Made by a program: the position numbers and the translations under genes. The notes under the pieces are model-generated. The model was not told the DNA's origin and made no database searches. It saw nothing but the letters and a program-made list of their open reading frames with translations. A stretch of 64,000 bases of DNA from Haloplasma contractile SSD-17B (GTDB taxonomy: Bacteria > Bacillota_I > Bacilli_A > Haloplasmatales > Haloplasmataceae), in NCBI RefSeq assembly GCF_000215935.2, contig NZ_AFNU02000001.1:544413-608412 (forward strand). Direction: 5' to 3'. Shown piece after piece: positions 1-7,685 of this stretch (its first letter is position 1; each line of letters opens with the position of its first letter).

Positions 1-552
1 AAGTGAAATAAGCAGTATATATCCCCAAGGTTTATCTGTATACGTAAGCATTGAACGTATTTTCCGTAAATGTAAGATTCCCTCTTTATTAATTAATTGG
101 CTAAGTTCAGAAAAAGAATGCGTTAAATTTGCTGTTTTTATAGCTGGAAAATCTTCTAGAATAATCGGATGACTAAGTAAATCCTCTACTGAGTCAATCG
201 ATACAAATTCAACATTTTTCGGTAGCTGATCAACATCAAATTTAATGTTGCAGTCTACCGATATAAATAAGATACTAGGACTTGGTATTAAGTAAGTCTT
301 TGTCATCTTTTTCTTAACAGATTTTAACTTATGCTCTAAGTGGACGATTGCTTCAGAACTATGAAGGCGTTCTGTCGATATAAATACAAGATCATATAGC
401 GGATGAGAAAAGTTTTCTAACATTTTTTCTGGTATATTAAAGAGTGAAAAATTCTCTTTTTTAAGAAAGTAATTGACAATATTTAAAGCAAGTTCTTCCT
501 TATCACTATACCTAATCTCATATGTATCAACTGCTGGTTTTTTCTTATCCAT
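1..552 (-). CDS. Rhomboid-like membrane protease, N-terminal part (truncated by window edge)
   Basis: The frame is open from an ATG at 552 to the window edge, giving 184 residues of the N-terminus. An AGGGGTGATG ribosome binding site precedes the ATG. The visible part is soluble and mixed alpha/beta. It ends at the motif DKPWGYILLISL, which looks like the entry into a first membrane helix. A soluble N-terminal domain of about 180 residues followed by such a segment is the layout of Bacillus YqgP/GluP rhomboid proteases. The catalytic Ser/His region lies outside the window, so the family call is an inference. A hairpin with T-runs on both sides sits just upstream (588-632), so the gene is probably transcribed separately from the genes before it. 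Confidence 0.5.
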   Translation of the reverse strand, partial: MDKKKPAVDTYEIRYSDKEELALNIVNYFLKKENFSLFNIPEKMLENFSHPLYDLVFISTERLHSSEAIVHLEHKLKSVKKKMTKTYLIPSPSILFISVDCNIKFDVDQLPKNVEFVSIDSVEDLLSHPIILEDFPAIKTANLTHSFSELSQLINKEGILHLRKIRSMLTYTDKPWGYILLISL

Positions 553-872
553 CTCATCACCCCTATAATTTTAATTAAAACAAAAACATTATTAGATACG
601 CTCTGTACCTAATAATATCTTTTTATTTTTTTATGAATGAACCGTTAAGCCATTACTTACTTTTATTATAAACAAGTTTTAACTAAAACGCTACTACAAC
701 GCTACATATGACGACTAGTTAGAGAACGTTCATCTTACTACCTTGTATAGAGGTTTTAGTATCTCATGTAATTCTTTGAGAATTTCTAGCCCCAAAAACA
801 ACATTGATTCATACATAATTAAATATATTATTCAAAACAGAGTTAATTCGTTTAATAATTTAAGTAAAACTA
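553..872. other. Intergenic stretch with one hairpin
   Basis: This 320-base gap between the RluD-type gene and the rhomboid-like gene holds the hairpin at 588-632. A TATAAT-like box lies on the minus strand near 668-673, without a convincing -35. I see no open frame with a ribosome binding site here. Confidence 0.5.
588..632 (+). terminator. Hairpin with T-runs on both sides
   Basis: ATTATTAG at 588-595 pairs with CTAATAAT at 609-616, and the inner TAC/GTA pairs extend the stem. The plus strand continues into a T-rich run and the minus strand into TTTTTGTTTT. No plus-strand gene precedes it, so it most likely ends minus-strand transcripts coming from the lspA-rluD region. Confidence 0.5.
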
Positions 873-1781
873 CTATTCAGCTCGTAAATGGTCGATAAAC
901 TGGTTAAAGTAGTCCGGTAATGGAACTTCAAATTCCATATATTCTTCGGTTGTTGGATGTATAAATCCTAATTTTGCAGCATGAAGGAACTGTCCCTTTT
1001 CACCAATCACCTTGCGGCGACCATATTTAGGGTCTCCAACTAATGGATGATCGATATATCTGAGATGCACTCTTATTTGATGCGTCCTACCTGTTTCTAA
1101 TACACATTTAATAAGCGTATAGTCTCCTAAACGTTCAACTACTTCAAAATGCGTAACAGCCGACCGACCACCAGCTACAACGGCCATCTTTTTACGGTCT
1201 TTAGGGTCGCGTCCTATTGGTGCATCGATTGTTCCCTTGTTATGGGCAATCGTTCCATAAACTAACGCACAATACTCTCGCGTTGTAGTTTTATCTTTAA
1301 ATTGCTTTGCTAAAAAATTATGTGCATGATCGTTTTTAGCCATTACGAGTAAACCAGTCGTATCCTTATCGATTCGATGAACAACACCAGGTCTTAACTC
1401 ACCATTAATCCCAGATAAATGATTACAATGATAAAGAGCTGCATTTACGAGAGTGCCTGTATAATGACCTTGACTAGGGTGCACGACCATGCCACTCGCT
1501 TTGTTAATGACGATTACATCTTTATCTTGGAAATGAATATCAATCGGGATATTTTCTGGTACTAGTTCCGTTATTTCTGGATCCTTTTCATAAATGGTGA
1601 TAATGTCTCCCCATTTTACATGATAATTTGGTTTTTCACTTTGTTTATTTACTTCAACTTGTTCGTCTTTAATCATCTTTTTTATCTGATTACGACTAAA
1701 GTTAGGAAACTTATCAGCGACTAATTTATCGATTCGCTCACCATGGTCTTCCTCTTGTACGATATATGTCATTTTTTCCAT
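873..1781 (-). CDS. rluD: RluD/YlyB-family 23S rRNA pseudouridine synthase
   Basis: This 302-residue protein has the RluA/RluC/RluD layout. An S4 RNA-binding domain covers about residues 14-60 and is followed by the catalytic domain. The signature HRIDKDTTGLL places the catalytic aspartate at residue 138. Family members isomerise specific uridines of large-subunit rRNA to pseudouridine. The ATG at 1781 follows AGGTGA by six bases. The gene lies just downstream of lspA, the same order as lspA-ylyB in Bacillus, so it may share the lspA transcript. The exact target uridines cannot be read from the sequence. Confidence 0.88.
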   Translation of the reverse strand: MEKMTYIVQEEDHGERIDKLVADKFPNFSRNQIKKMIKDEQVEVNKQSEKPNYHVKWGDIITIYEKDPEITELVPENIPIDIHFQDKDVIVINKASGMVVHPSQGHYTGTLVNAALYHCNHLSGINGELRPGVVHRIDKDTTGLLVMAKNDHAHNFLAKQFKDKTTTREYCALVYGTIAHNKGTIDAPIGRDPKDRKKMAVVAGGRSAVTHFEVVERLGDYTLIKCVLETGRTHQIRVHLRYIDHPLVGDPKYGRRKVIGEKGQFLHAAKLGFIHPTTEEYMEFEVPLPDYFNQFIDHLRAE

Positions 1782-1833
1782 TTGATCACCTACAACTTAC
1801 TTATATTTTTTTGTGTACATTACTCAGTTATGA

Positions 1834-2292
1834 TTATTGTTCAAAAAATAAAATATAAACGATTAAAAATCCCACTCCGATGGTTAAACACATATCTGCA
1901 ACATTAAAGACTGGGAAATTATAGTTGAATATATAGAAGTCTAAGAAATCAACTACCTCTTCACGCCATATACGGTCAATAAAATTACCAATGGCACCAG
2001 AAATCATGAGCAGAATTCCCCATGTAAATAGTGGTTTATTAGTTATGTCTCCATCCTTCTTTAACATATAAGATAAAACGAGAAGGACTAAAATTGTAAT
2101 CGGAATAAAGATGTCCATTCTCCCTTCCATCATACCCCATGCAGCACCACGATTTCGGTGAGAGGTAATGCTAAAGAAGTCACCTATTACAGGGATATCC
2201 TGTCCTAGATGCATGTTGTGTACAATAACAAATTTAGTAACTTGATCTAACAAGACAAGCCCTACAATAATTCCTATGTATGCGATTATCAT
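1834..2292 (-). CDS. lspA: Lipoprotein signal peptidase (signal peptidase II)
   Basis: This 152-residue protein has four predicted membrane segments. It cuts the signal peptide from prolipoproteins in the cytoplasmic membrane. Both catalytic aspartates are present: D106 in GNFIDRIW and D133 in FNVADM. The NRGAAWG motif near residue 47 is also family-typical. The length is close to the usual 150-165 residues. AGGAGAAAAA precedes the ATG at 2292. The germination protein GerAC at 35567-36760 carries a lipobox and would be one of its substrates. Confidence 0.95.
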   Translation of the reverse strand: MIIAYIGIIVGLVLLDQVTKFVIVHNMHLGQDIPVIGDFFSITSHRNRGAAWGMMEGRMDIFIPITILVLLVLSYMLKKDGDITNKPLFTWGILLMISGAIGNFIDRIWREEVVDFLDFYIFNYNFPVFNVADMCLTIGVGFLIVYILFFEQ

Positions 2293-2354
2293 TTTTTCTC
2301 CTCCATCAGATATATGTATAAAGTTATTATATCATAAATCTCATTATAACAAAG

Positions 2355-2738
2355 TTAAGATGACACATATACTTTTAAAAAATATGAGATTGTTAGATAT
2401 AATGGGGTAATTACTAAAATAGAATATTGAATAAAGTACGTGATATTTTGTAAATTCACGCGCTTAAGGTCTAGTTCATTATATTTAAAATATTGTTTAA
2501 TCACGTAGATCACTACTTTATCCAGTAATAGGAATGTAATCATTAGTGGGAAGACGAGAACAATAAATAAATCCATCCACTCAAACATCATTAGATTCAC
2601 TAACAATAGTACAATTGGAAACTGAATCAAAATATAAAGAATGCTCGAATATAGAGTCACCTTACCTACTGTTGTTTCATTTTGTGTCAATAAGTTTAAA
2701 TTTATAAATTCCTGATAGTATCGTTTATAATTTTTCAT
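2355..2738 (-). CDS. Small membrane protein of unknown function
   Basis: The best start is the ATG at 2738, which begins MKNYKRYYQ and follows GGTGATGG by five bases. Longer versions would run deep into the preceding gene. The 127-residue product has a short charged N-terminus and three or four hydrophobic segments, around residues 28-48, 53-72 and 100-122. I do not recognise the family and see no catalytic motif. The start overlaps the 3' end of the PDZ/Lon protease gene by 14 bases, so the two are probably translationally coupled and may act together at the membrane. Confidence 0.6.
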   Translation of the reverse strand: MKNYKRYYQEFINLNLLTQNETTVGKVTLYSSILYILIQFPIVLLLVNLMMFEWMDLFIVLVFPLMITFLLLDKVVIYVIKQYFKYNELDLKRVNLQNITYFIQYSILVITPLYLTISYFLKVYVSS

Positions 2739-4029
2739 AGTTACCATCACCTTCATAGTTATGCAAATAATCAATTGCCTCTTCAATAGTTGCAACGGGT
2801 ACAACAATCATATCCGAATCTAGTTCATTATTGATTTGATTTGCACGTTCATATAAGTTATAAATTCCACCGTTCGAAACAACTAGTGTATTAGGTGCAA
2901 AGAAGATATCAACCTCCTGTTTGATTGCACCGACTACCTTCTGTTCAATACCACCAATACGTCCTACTGTACCATCTAAACCAATGGTACCTGTCCCTGC
3001 TATTTTTAAACCATGAGTGATATCTTTAGTTGTAATCTCATTATAGACAGCAAGTGTCTGCATTAAACCACCAGAGCCACCATATCCCTTCTTACTTATA
3101 GTAAACTTAGGTGAACCTTGCATGGTTTCATATTTCGTATAGCCATGAAGTCCATAAGTAGATAATTCATCACGATATGATTTATGAGTTGTGACTGTAA
3201 TTTCTATTCCGTCCCGTATAAGCGTAATCTGAATATCTTGTTTATATGGAATATCAGATATATATTTCTTAAAATCACCTAGGCTCGATATAGGTTGGTC
3301 GTTAACCGCTATAATATGATCACCTCTAATTAAATCATTTTTAGCAGCGAATTCCTCATAGACATGAGATACTATAATTCCACCATTTGTTGATTCATCA
3401 GCTATCATTCCGATCATGCTTCGGTCGACTTTTTCTAATGAAACCTGAATCGATTCCTTATTTCTCAAAATAGTTAAGTCAACTTGATCATAAAAGTTAA
3501 TGTTTTTTGATACTGTATCAAATGTTTTTAAATTCGTTATCTTATTTCCATTAATAGCCGTAATGATATCTCCAATTTTAATTTGATTGAATGCTTCATA
3601 ACCATCACCAATATACGTAATGATAACACCATTCTCATTATAGGTAAGTGAATGTTCTGCTTCCGTATAGGCTAATATAATAGAATGATAAATAGACTGT
3701 TCTTTTTCAAGTGACATATAGTTGGTACGCTCTTCATTCGTTAATTTACTATAAGTCCCTGTAAGCTCTTCTATTTCTGTATAGTTAAGTTTCTCTGCCA
3801 ATAGATATTGAAAAATGGATGGCTCTGTATACACTCTTACATAGCTAGTATAAAATTCGCCAGAAGGATTTTGTTCATGTTCCACCTCGATTACTTGATC
3901 AACAGGTGTGATTCCTCCAGGTAAATAGACTTCATAGGGTAATTTGATTGTTAGTAGGCAAATAATAGCGATGTATATAATTCCTATAACAACTAAGGAT
4001 CGTTTGTGATCGTTTAACCAATACTTCAT
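2725..4029 (-). CDS. Membrane-anchored PDZ/Lon-type protease (SepM/YlbL-like)
   Basis: The 434-residue protein starts at the ATG at 4029, preceded by GAGGTGG. It has one N-terminal membrane anchor (residues 12-30), two PDZ-like segments (about 125-200 and 205-290) and a C-terminal Lon protease (S16) domain. The Ser-Lys dyad is visible as S319 in GGSGGLMQ and K364 in GGIEQK, separated by the typical GTGTIGLDGTVG segment. Relatives include Streptococcus SepM, which processes a competence peptide, and Bacillus YlbL, linked to the SOS checkpoint. The protease domain would face the outside. The substrate is unknown here. It follows the dCMP deaminase gene in the same orientation. Confidence 0.85.
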   Translation of the reverse strand: MKYWLNDHKRSLVVIGIIYIAIICLLTIKLPYEVYLPGGITPVDQVIEVEHEQNPSGEFYTSYVRVYTEPSIFQYLLAEKLNYTEIEELTGTYSKLTNEERTNYMSLEKEQSIYHSIILAYTEAEHSLTYNENGVIITYIGDGYEAFNQIKIGDIITAINGNKITNLKTFDTVSKNINFYDQVDLTILRNKESIQVSLEKVDRSMIGMIADESTNGGIIVSHVYEEFAAKNDLIRGDHIIAVNDQPISSLGDFKKYISDIPYKQDIQITLIRDGIEITVTTHKSYRDELSTYGLHGYTKYETMQGSPKFTISKKGYGGSGGLMQTLAVYNEITTKDITHGLKIAGTGTIGLDGTVGRIGGIEQKVVGAIKQEVDIFFAPNTLVVSNGGIYNLYERANQINNELDSDMIVVPVATIEEAIDYLHNYEGDGNYEKL

Positions 4030-4063
4030 TATACCCACCTCGCATTTAAATAGATAATCTTCC

Positions 4064-4543
4064 TTATTTTGAGAGTTCAGATTTTAAATATACATCTATT
4101 CTATGCAATTCCCGATATTTTACTTTAGCAGAATCTAACATTCGTTTTGCCGCAACATTTTCTTTTGATCCGTTATATTTATCTTCCATATAGATAATTT
4201 CTCTTATTCCACTTTGAATAATGAGTTTTGTACACTCATTACATGGGAATAATGTAACGTAAATTCTACAATCTTTTAAAGAAGTAGTACTGTTTAAAAT
4301 TGCATTGGGTTCAGCGTGTACAACATAAGGATATTTTGTGTCTAAAAAGTCACCCTTCCGCTCCCAAGGAAAATCACGATCGTTGCAACCTACGGGAAGT
4401 CCATTATAACCGATCCCCACAATACGTTTATCAGGGTTGACAATACATGCTCCAACTTGAGTATTCTGGTCTTTACTTCTTAAAGCGGATAGTTTTGCCA
4501 CTCCCATAAAATAATCATCCCAGCTAATGTAGTCTTCTCTCAT
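4064..4543 (-). CDS. dCMP deaminase (ComEB-type)
   Basis: This 159-residue zinc enzyme deaminates dCMP to dUMP, feeding thymidylate synthesis. The zinc site is complete: H76-A-E78 with the catalytic glutamate, and P100-C101-x-x-C104. The start is the ATG at 4543, preceded by AGAGGTG; the in-frame GTG three codons earlier overlaps that site and is rejected. The length matches bacterial dCMP deaminases. A good promoter lies at 4637-4665, giving a leader of about 85 bases, and the protease gene follows within 35 bases. Confidence 0.92.
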   Translation of the reverse strand: MREDYISWDDYFMGVAKLSALRSKDQNTQVGACIVNPDKRIVGIGYNGLPVGCNDRDFPWERKGDFLDTKYPYVVHAEPNAILNSTTSLKDCRIYVTLFPCNECTKLIIQSGIREIIYMEDKYNGSKENVAAKRMLDSAKVKYRELHRIDVYLKSELSK

Positions 4544-4636
4544 TATAAACACCTCTTATATTTCATTGTTATCATGATCGACATAACGCTAGTCTAATAC
4601 TAATAGTTACCATATCAGTTTATTTTAAACATGCAT

Positions 4637-4665
4637 ATTATATCATATTTTTCCAAACAAGTGAA
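4637..4665 (-). promoter_or_regulatory. SigA-type promoter for the dCMP deaminase operon
   Basis: On the minus strand, TTCACT (4660-4665) and a perfect TATAAT (4637-4642) are separated by 17 bases. It faces the dCMP deaminase gene. Confidence 0.6.
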
Positions 4666-4984
4666 AAAAACTTTTTAACTGTCTATAATGCCCTAGCATT
4701 TAGTACGAAATTATAAAGGATTGAGTGAGTTTTATTTTCGTTCCGTTAGTGAAACCTGTTGTCATTACAAATCCAGCAATGCTTGTGTCAACACAAAGTA
4801 GTAAAAGTAATTCTGTACTCTTACGGTTCTATCTTTCAAAATATAAACAAAATTATAAAACTTCATACTCACGATCCTTAATGAATTTTGGTTAGTAACA
4901 GATTGATTACATTATATATCTCAGTTCAATTACATTTGTACAGACCAATACCGTTAATTGGACTTAATCAAGTTAGATCTCATC

Positions 4985-5025
4985 AAAAAAAACTGCCACA
5001 AATAGGGCACTCCCCTATCGTGACA
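4985..5025 (-). terminator. Intrinsic terminator of the rnf operon
   Basis: On the minus strand, CTGTCACGATAGGG pairs with CCCTATTTGTGGCAG around a short loop, followed by a run of eight T. It begins about 14 bases past the rnfB stop codon. Confidence 0.9.
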
Positions 5026-5038
5026 GCTTAACACTTCA

Positions 5039-5617
5039 TTACTTGTTCATAATGTCGTCGATTTTATCCTTGTTGTCACCTTTTGCTTTTAAAGGGCGAC
5101 ATTTTTCTAATTGTTGTTCTCCTTTAATTAACTCATCGGCAAATGCCTTACAACCTGGCGAACCACACGTTGTACAGTTGATCCCTGGTAAAAGTTCAAC
5201 AATTTTATCAAAGCGTGGATCAGGGTTTGTAACATCCTTTATCTCAGGCTTCTTTCGTTTTGGTTTTGATTTAGCGTCAGCCTTTGCTGGTGCTTTTTTC
5301 TCTTCTTTAACCTCTACACTGTCAGGATCTTCACCATTTAAAATTGCACGAACCTGTGAGTAGTTTAGTTCGGTACCTGGTGTACACTGTTTAACATCTG
5401 CTTCCCCTTCTAAGAGACCATCTGCCATTCCGGCACATCCAGGATAACCACAAGCACCACAGTTAAACCCAGGTAACGCTTCTACTATCTGATCAAAACG
5501 AGGATCAACCTCTACTTTAAACACTTGACTCGAAATCGCAAGAATCAAACCTAATACGGCTCCAATCCCACCAACGATTCCACCTACTGCTAAAATTTCC
5601 ATAACATTAATATCCAT
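5039..5617 (-). CDS. rnfB: RnfB subunit, unusual form: two four-Cys Fe-S domains, no ferredoxin domain
   Basis: The 192-residue protein has one N-terminal membrane segment (residues 8-32) and then the RnfB/RsxB-type iron-sulfur domain with C53, C56, C61 and C78. After a Lys/Ala/Pro-rich linker (about 104-128) that domain is repeated with C148, C151, C156 and C173, the same 3-5-17 spacing. Both copies begin with the same DPRFD motif and share an LPGxNC core. Canonical RnfB proteins carry CxxCxxCxxxCP ferredoxin clusters after the first domain; none is present here. The protein should still be the ferredoxin-side subunit at the cytoplasmic face, but with a different cluster set. Its ATG overlaps the stop of the preceding gene by one base. 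It is the last rnf gene before the terminator. Confidence 0.88.
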   Translation of the reverse strand: MDINVMEILAVGGIVGGIGAVLGLILAISSQVFKVEVDPRFDQIVEALPGFNCGACGYPGCAGMADGLLEGEADVKQCTPGTELNYSQVRAILNGEDPDSVEVKEEKKAPAKADAKSKPKRKKPEIKDVTNPDPRFDKIVELLPGINCTTCGSPGCKAFADELIKGEQQLEKCRPLKAKGDNKDKIDDIMNK

Positions 5618-5823
5618 TATCTCTCACCTTCTTCTCTACTATTCTCTCTATTCGTCTCGCTATAACTACATGATGATGATGAGCAGTGTTTACACTTAAT
5701 TGATGGCAGTTCAAATTGCTCTGGTAATGGGGTCTTCTTATTTAAATACATGCCAAATGCATATAGTGCAACTAAAGCCACTACCAGTAAGATTGAAATA
5801 GCAAATCCTATAATATCATTCAT
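5617..5823 (-). CDS. Small membrane protein with CxxCxxxxC tail, between rnfA and rnfB
   Basis: The 68-residue product has one membrane segment (residues 5-26) and a short cytoplasmic-type tail. The tail carries C44, C47 and C52 in KCKHCSSSSC, the same CxxCxxxxC spacing as the RnfB clusters. It starts one base after the rnfA stop and its own stop overlaps the rnfB ATG, so it is firmly inside the operon. I do not know a named family for it. By size and layout it recalls NqrM (DUF539), the small Cys-rich membrane protein needed to assemble the iron centre of the related Na+-NQR complex. A role in loading iron into RnfA/RnfE, or as an extra electron carrier, is inference only. Confidence 0.75.
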   Translation of the reverse strand: MNDIIGFAISILLVVALVALYAFGMYLNKKTPLPEQFELPSIKCKHCSSSSCSYSETNRENSREEGER

Positions 5824-5824
5824 A

Positions 5825-6424
5825 TTATAACGTAATTATTCCTTGGAATCCCATAAATGCTATTGCCATCAATCCTGCTGTAATTAAAGCGATTGGAGCT
5901 CCTTTGAAGTTTTCTGGAACGTTAGCATAGTTTAAACGTTCTCTTATTGTAGAGAAGATATAAATAACGAGCGTGAATCCAATTGCACTTGCTAAACTAA
6001 ATACGATCATTTCGTCTACCTCATATCCAGCACGAACATTAATTAACGCAACCCCTAAGATTGCACAGTTCGTCGTAATAAGAGGTAAGAAAATCCCAAG
6101 CATCTTATAAATAGCAGGGGCAATCTTCTTAATCGCCATCTCAACAAATTGTACAACTGAAGAGATAACTAAGATAAATACAATGTTCACCATAAATGAT
6201 ATATCTAGTGATACTAGTAACGCATCTTCTTTTAATATTAATTCATATAATCCATATGTGATTGTAGATGAAAGTACCATAACGAATACAACAGCTACAC
6301 CCATACCGATCGCAGATTTACTTTTCTTCGACACTCCTAAAAACGGACAAATTCCTAAAAATTGTGCTAGGATAATATTTTGCACTAAAATTGCAAATAT
6401 ACCTAATGCTAATAAATCACCCAT
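5825..6424 (-). CDS. rnfA: Rnf complex subunit RnfA
   Basis: The 199-residue protein has six membrane helices and belongs to the RnfA/NqrE family. It is one of two pseudo-symmetric integral subunits that carry the intramembrane iron centre of Rnf. The two conserved half-site cysteines are present: C26 in GICPFLG and C120 in TTNCAILG. AGGAGGCGAAGCTC precedes the ATG at 6424, and the gene follows rnfE by 14 bases. Length and motifs are normal. Confidence 0.95.
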   Translation of the reverse strand: MGDLLALGIFAILVQNIILAQFLGICPFLGVSKKSKSAIGMGVAVVFVMVLSSTITYGLYELILKEDALLVSLDISFMVNIVFILVISSVVQFVEMAIKKIAPAIYKMLGIFLPLITTNCAILGVALINVRAGYEVDEMIVFSLASAIGFTLVIYIFSTIRERLNYANVPENFKGAPIALITAGLMAIAFMGFQGIITL

Positions 6425-6438
6425 GAGCTTCGCCTCCT

Positions 6439-7050
6439 CTATTCAGTAGCTTTTTTAGCTTTTTTATTTTTAATTGCATTGATGATCCCTAATAATAAAC
6501 CTAGAGTTAAGAATGCACCTGGGGGAGATGCAAAGATACCAGCGGGTTCAATTAAATTAAACGGCTGCATATCAAAACCTAACCATGTACCGTTTCCTAA
6601 TAACTCTCTAAATGTTGCTATTAACATAAGTCCTAAAGTAAATCCAGCTCCCATACCTAATGCATCAATCGCAGAGTTAAGTGGGTTGTTTTTACTTGCA
6701 TAAGACTCAGCACGCCCCAATATAATACAGTTAACAATTATTAGAGGGATAAATAATCCTAAACTATCATACAAATCAACCGCAAATGCGTGCATCGCAA
6801 ACTCTACCATTGTGACTAACGATGCAATAACTACAATATATGAAGGAATTCGAACCTCATCCGGAACAAAATTTCGAATTAATGAGATAATGATATTTGA
6901 CAAAAGTAATACAACCGTGAATGCGATCCCCATACCAATCGCATTTTCTACTGTGTTTGAAATTGCTAAGGTAGGACACATCCCTAGTAGTAAAACAAAT
7001 ATAGGGTTTTCTTTTATTATACCTTTAAGAAAGTTTTGCATTTTCGACAT
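6439..7050 (-). CDS. rnfE: Rnf complex subunit RnfE
   Basis: The 203-residue integral membrane protein pairs with RnfA. Conserved cysteines are C25 in GMCPTLA and C108 in IVNCIILG. The start is the ATG at 7050, preceded by GGAGAGAGGTG; the GTG three codons upstream falls in that site. The protein ends in a short lysine-rich tail. It sits 23 bases after rnfG in the C-D-G-E-A-B order usual for Rnf operons of anaerobic Bacillota. Confidence 0.95.
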   Translation of the reverse strand: MSKMQNFLKGIIKENPIFVLLLGMCPTLAISNTVENAIGMGIAFTVVLLLSNIIISLIRNFVPDEVRIPSYIVVIASLVTMVEFAMHAFAVDLYDSLGLFIPLIIVNCIILGRAESYASKNNPLNSAIDALGMGAGFTLGLMLIATFRELLGNGTWLGFDMQPFNLIEPAGIFASPPGAFLTLGLLLGIINAIKNKKAKKATE

Positions 7051-7073
7051 ACCGTTCACCTCTCTCCTTTACG

Positions 7074-7685
7074 TTATTCTGCTAACTGTTCTTTATAGTA
7101 ATCGAGTGCAACGTCTACACCATTAACGACTGCTTTTGAACTATACGTTGCTCCTGATATTGTATCTAATCCTTTTTCTCCACTGTAACCAGCAAATTGT
7201 TCATTAAACCATGCGTCAGTTTTACCGCCACCTTCATTAGTCACTTCAAGACCAAATAAAGTAAACAGTGGGTTTGCTTTAGGACCTGTATTTTCACCTT
7301 TAACACGTGTACCGATCCCAGACGTTTCTTGCATATTCAGATACGCAACATCTTTAACCGTACCGTCATTTAATACACCAACTAAAATAAATAACGTACC
7401 ACTATAACTTCCAGGTGCATTCAATTTAATTACGTATCCCTCTTGTTCATCTTGTTGATTAAGTACAGGGAATACAGAATCTATATTTTCATTATTTATT
7501 TCTTCTTCTGTTAAACCAGTTCCAGCTTTATAACCTGTTCCAAATATAGATACAGTTGCTTCATTAACACGGTTTTGTTCAACTTCTGCAATCGTAGGCT
7601 TTAGCGTAAAATACACACCACCAACGATTAATCCACTAAGTAATGAGATGATAAATAAAACAAGCGTTAAGCGAGCGTACTTCAT
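7074..7685 (-). CDS. rnfG: Rnf complex subunit RnfG, covalent flavoprotein
   Basis: The true start is the ATG at 7685, whose A is also the last base of the rnfD stop codon; GGAGGTGTAGCATA precedes it. The 203-residue product has an N-terminal membrane anchor (residues 7-27) and an extracytoplasmic FMN-binding domain. DTISGAT at 174-180 matches the ApbE flavin-transferase recognition motif, with FMN expected on T180. No apbE gene is in the window. RnfG passes electrons on the outer face of the membrane between the RnfA/RnfE iron centre and RnfD. Confidence 0.95.
   Translation of the reverse strand: MKYARLTLVLFIISLLSGLIVGGVYFTLKPTIAEVEQNRVNEATVSIFGTGYKAGTGLTEEEINNENIDSVFPVLNQQDEQEGYVIKLNAPGSYSGTLFILVGVLNDGTVKDVAYLNMQETSGIGTRVKGENTGPKANPLFTLFGLEVTNEGGGKTDAWFNEQFAGYSGEKGLDTISGATYSSKAVVNGVDVALDYYKEQLAE

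Larger units (their letters stand above)
4544..5038. other. Intergenic stretch between dCMP deaminase and the rnf operon
   Basis: This region of nearly 500 bases holds the dCMP deaminase promoter (4637-4665) and the rnf terminator (4985-5025). Between them is a plus-strand frame of 56 codons starting at a GTG at 4725 after AAAGGA and ending at a TAG at 4895. Its product resembles nothing I know, so it is recorded only as a possibility. Confidence 0.5.
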
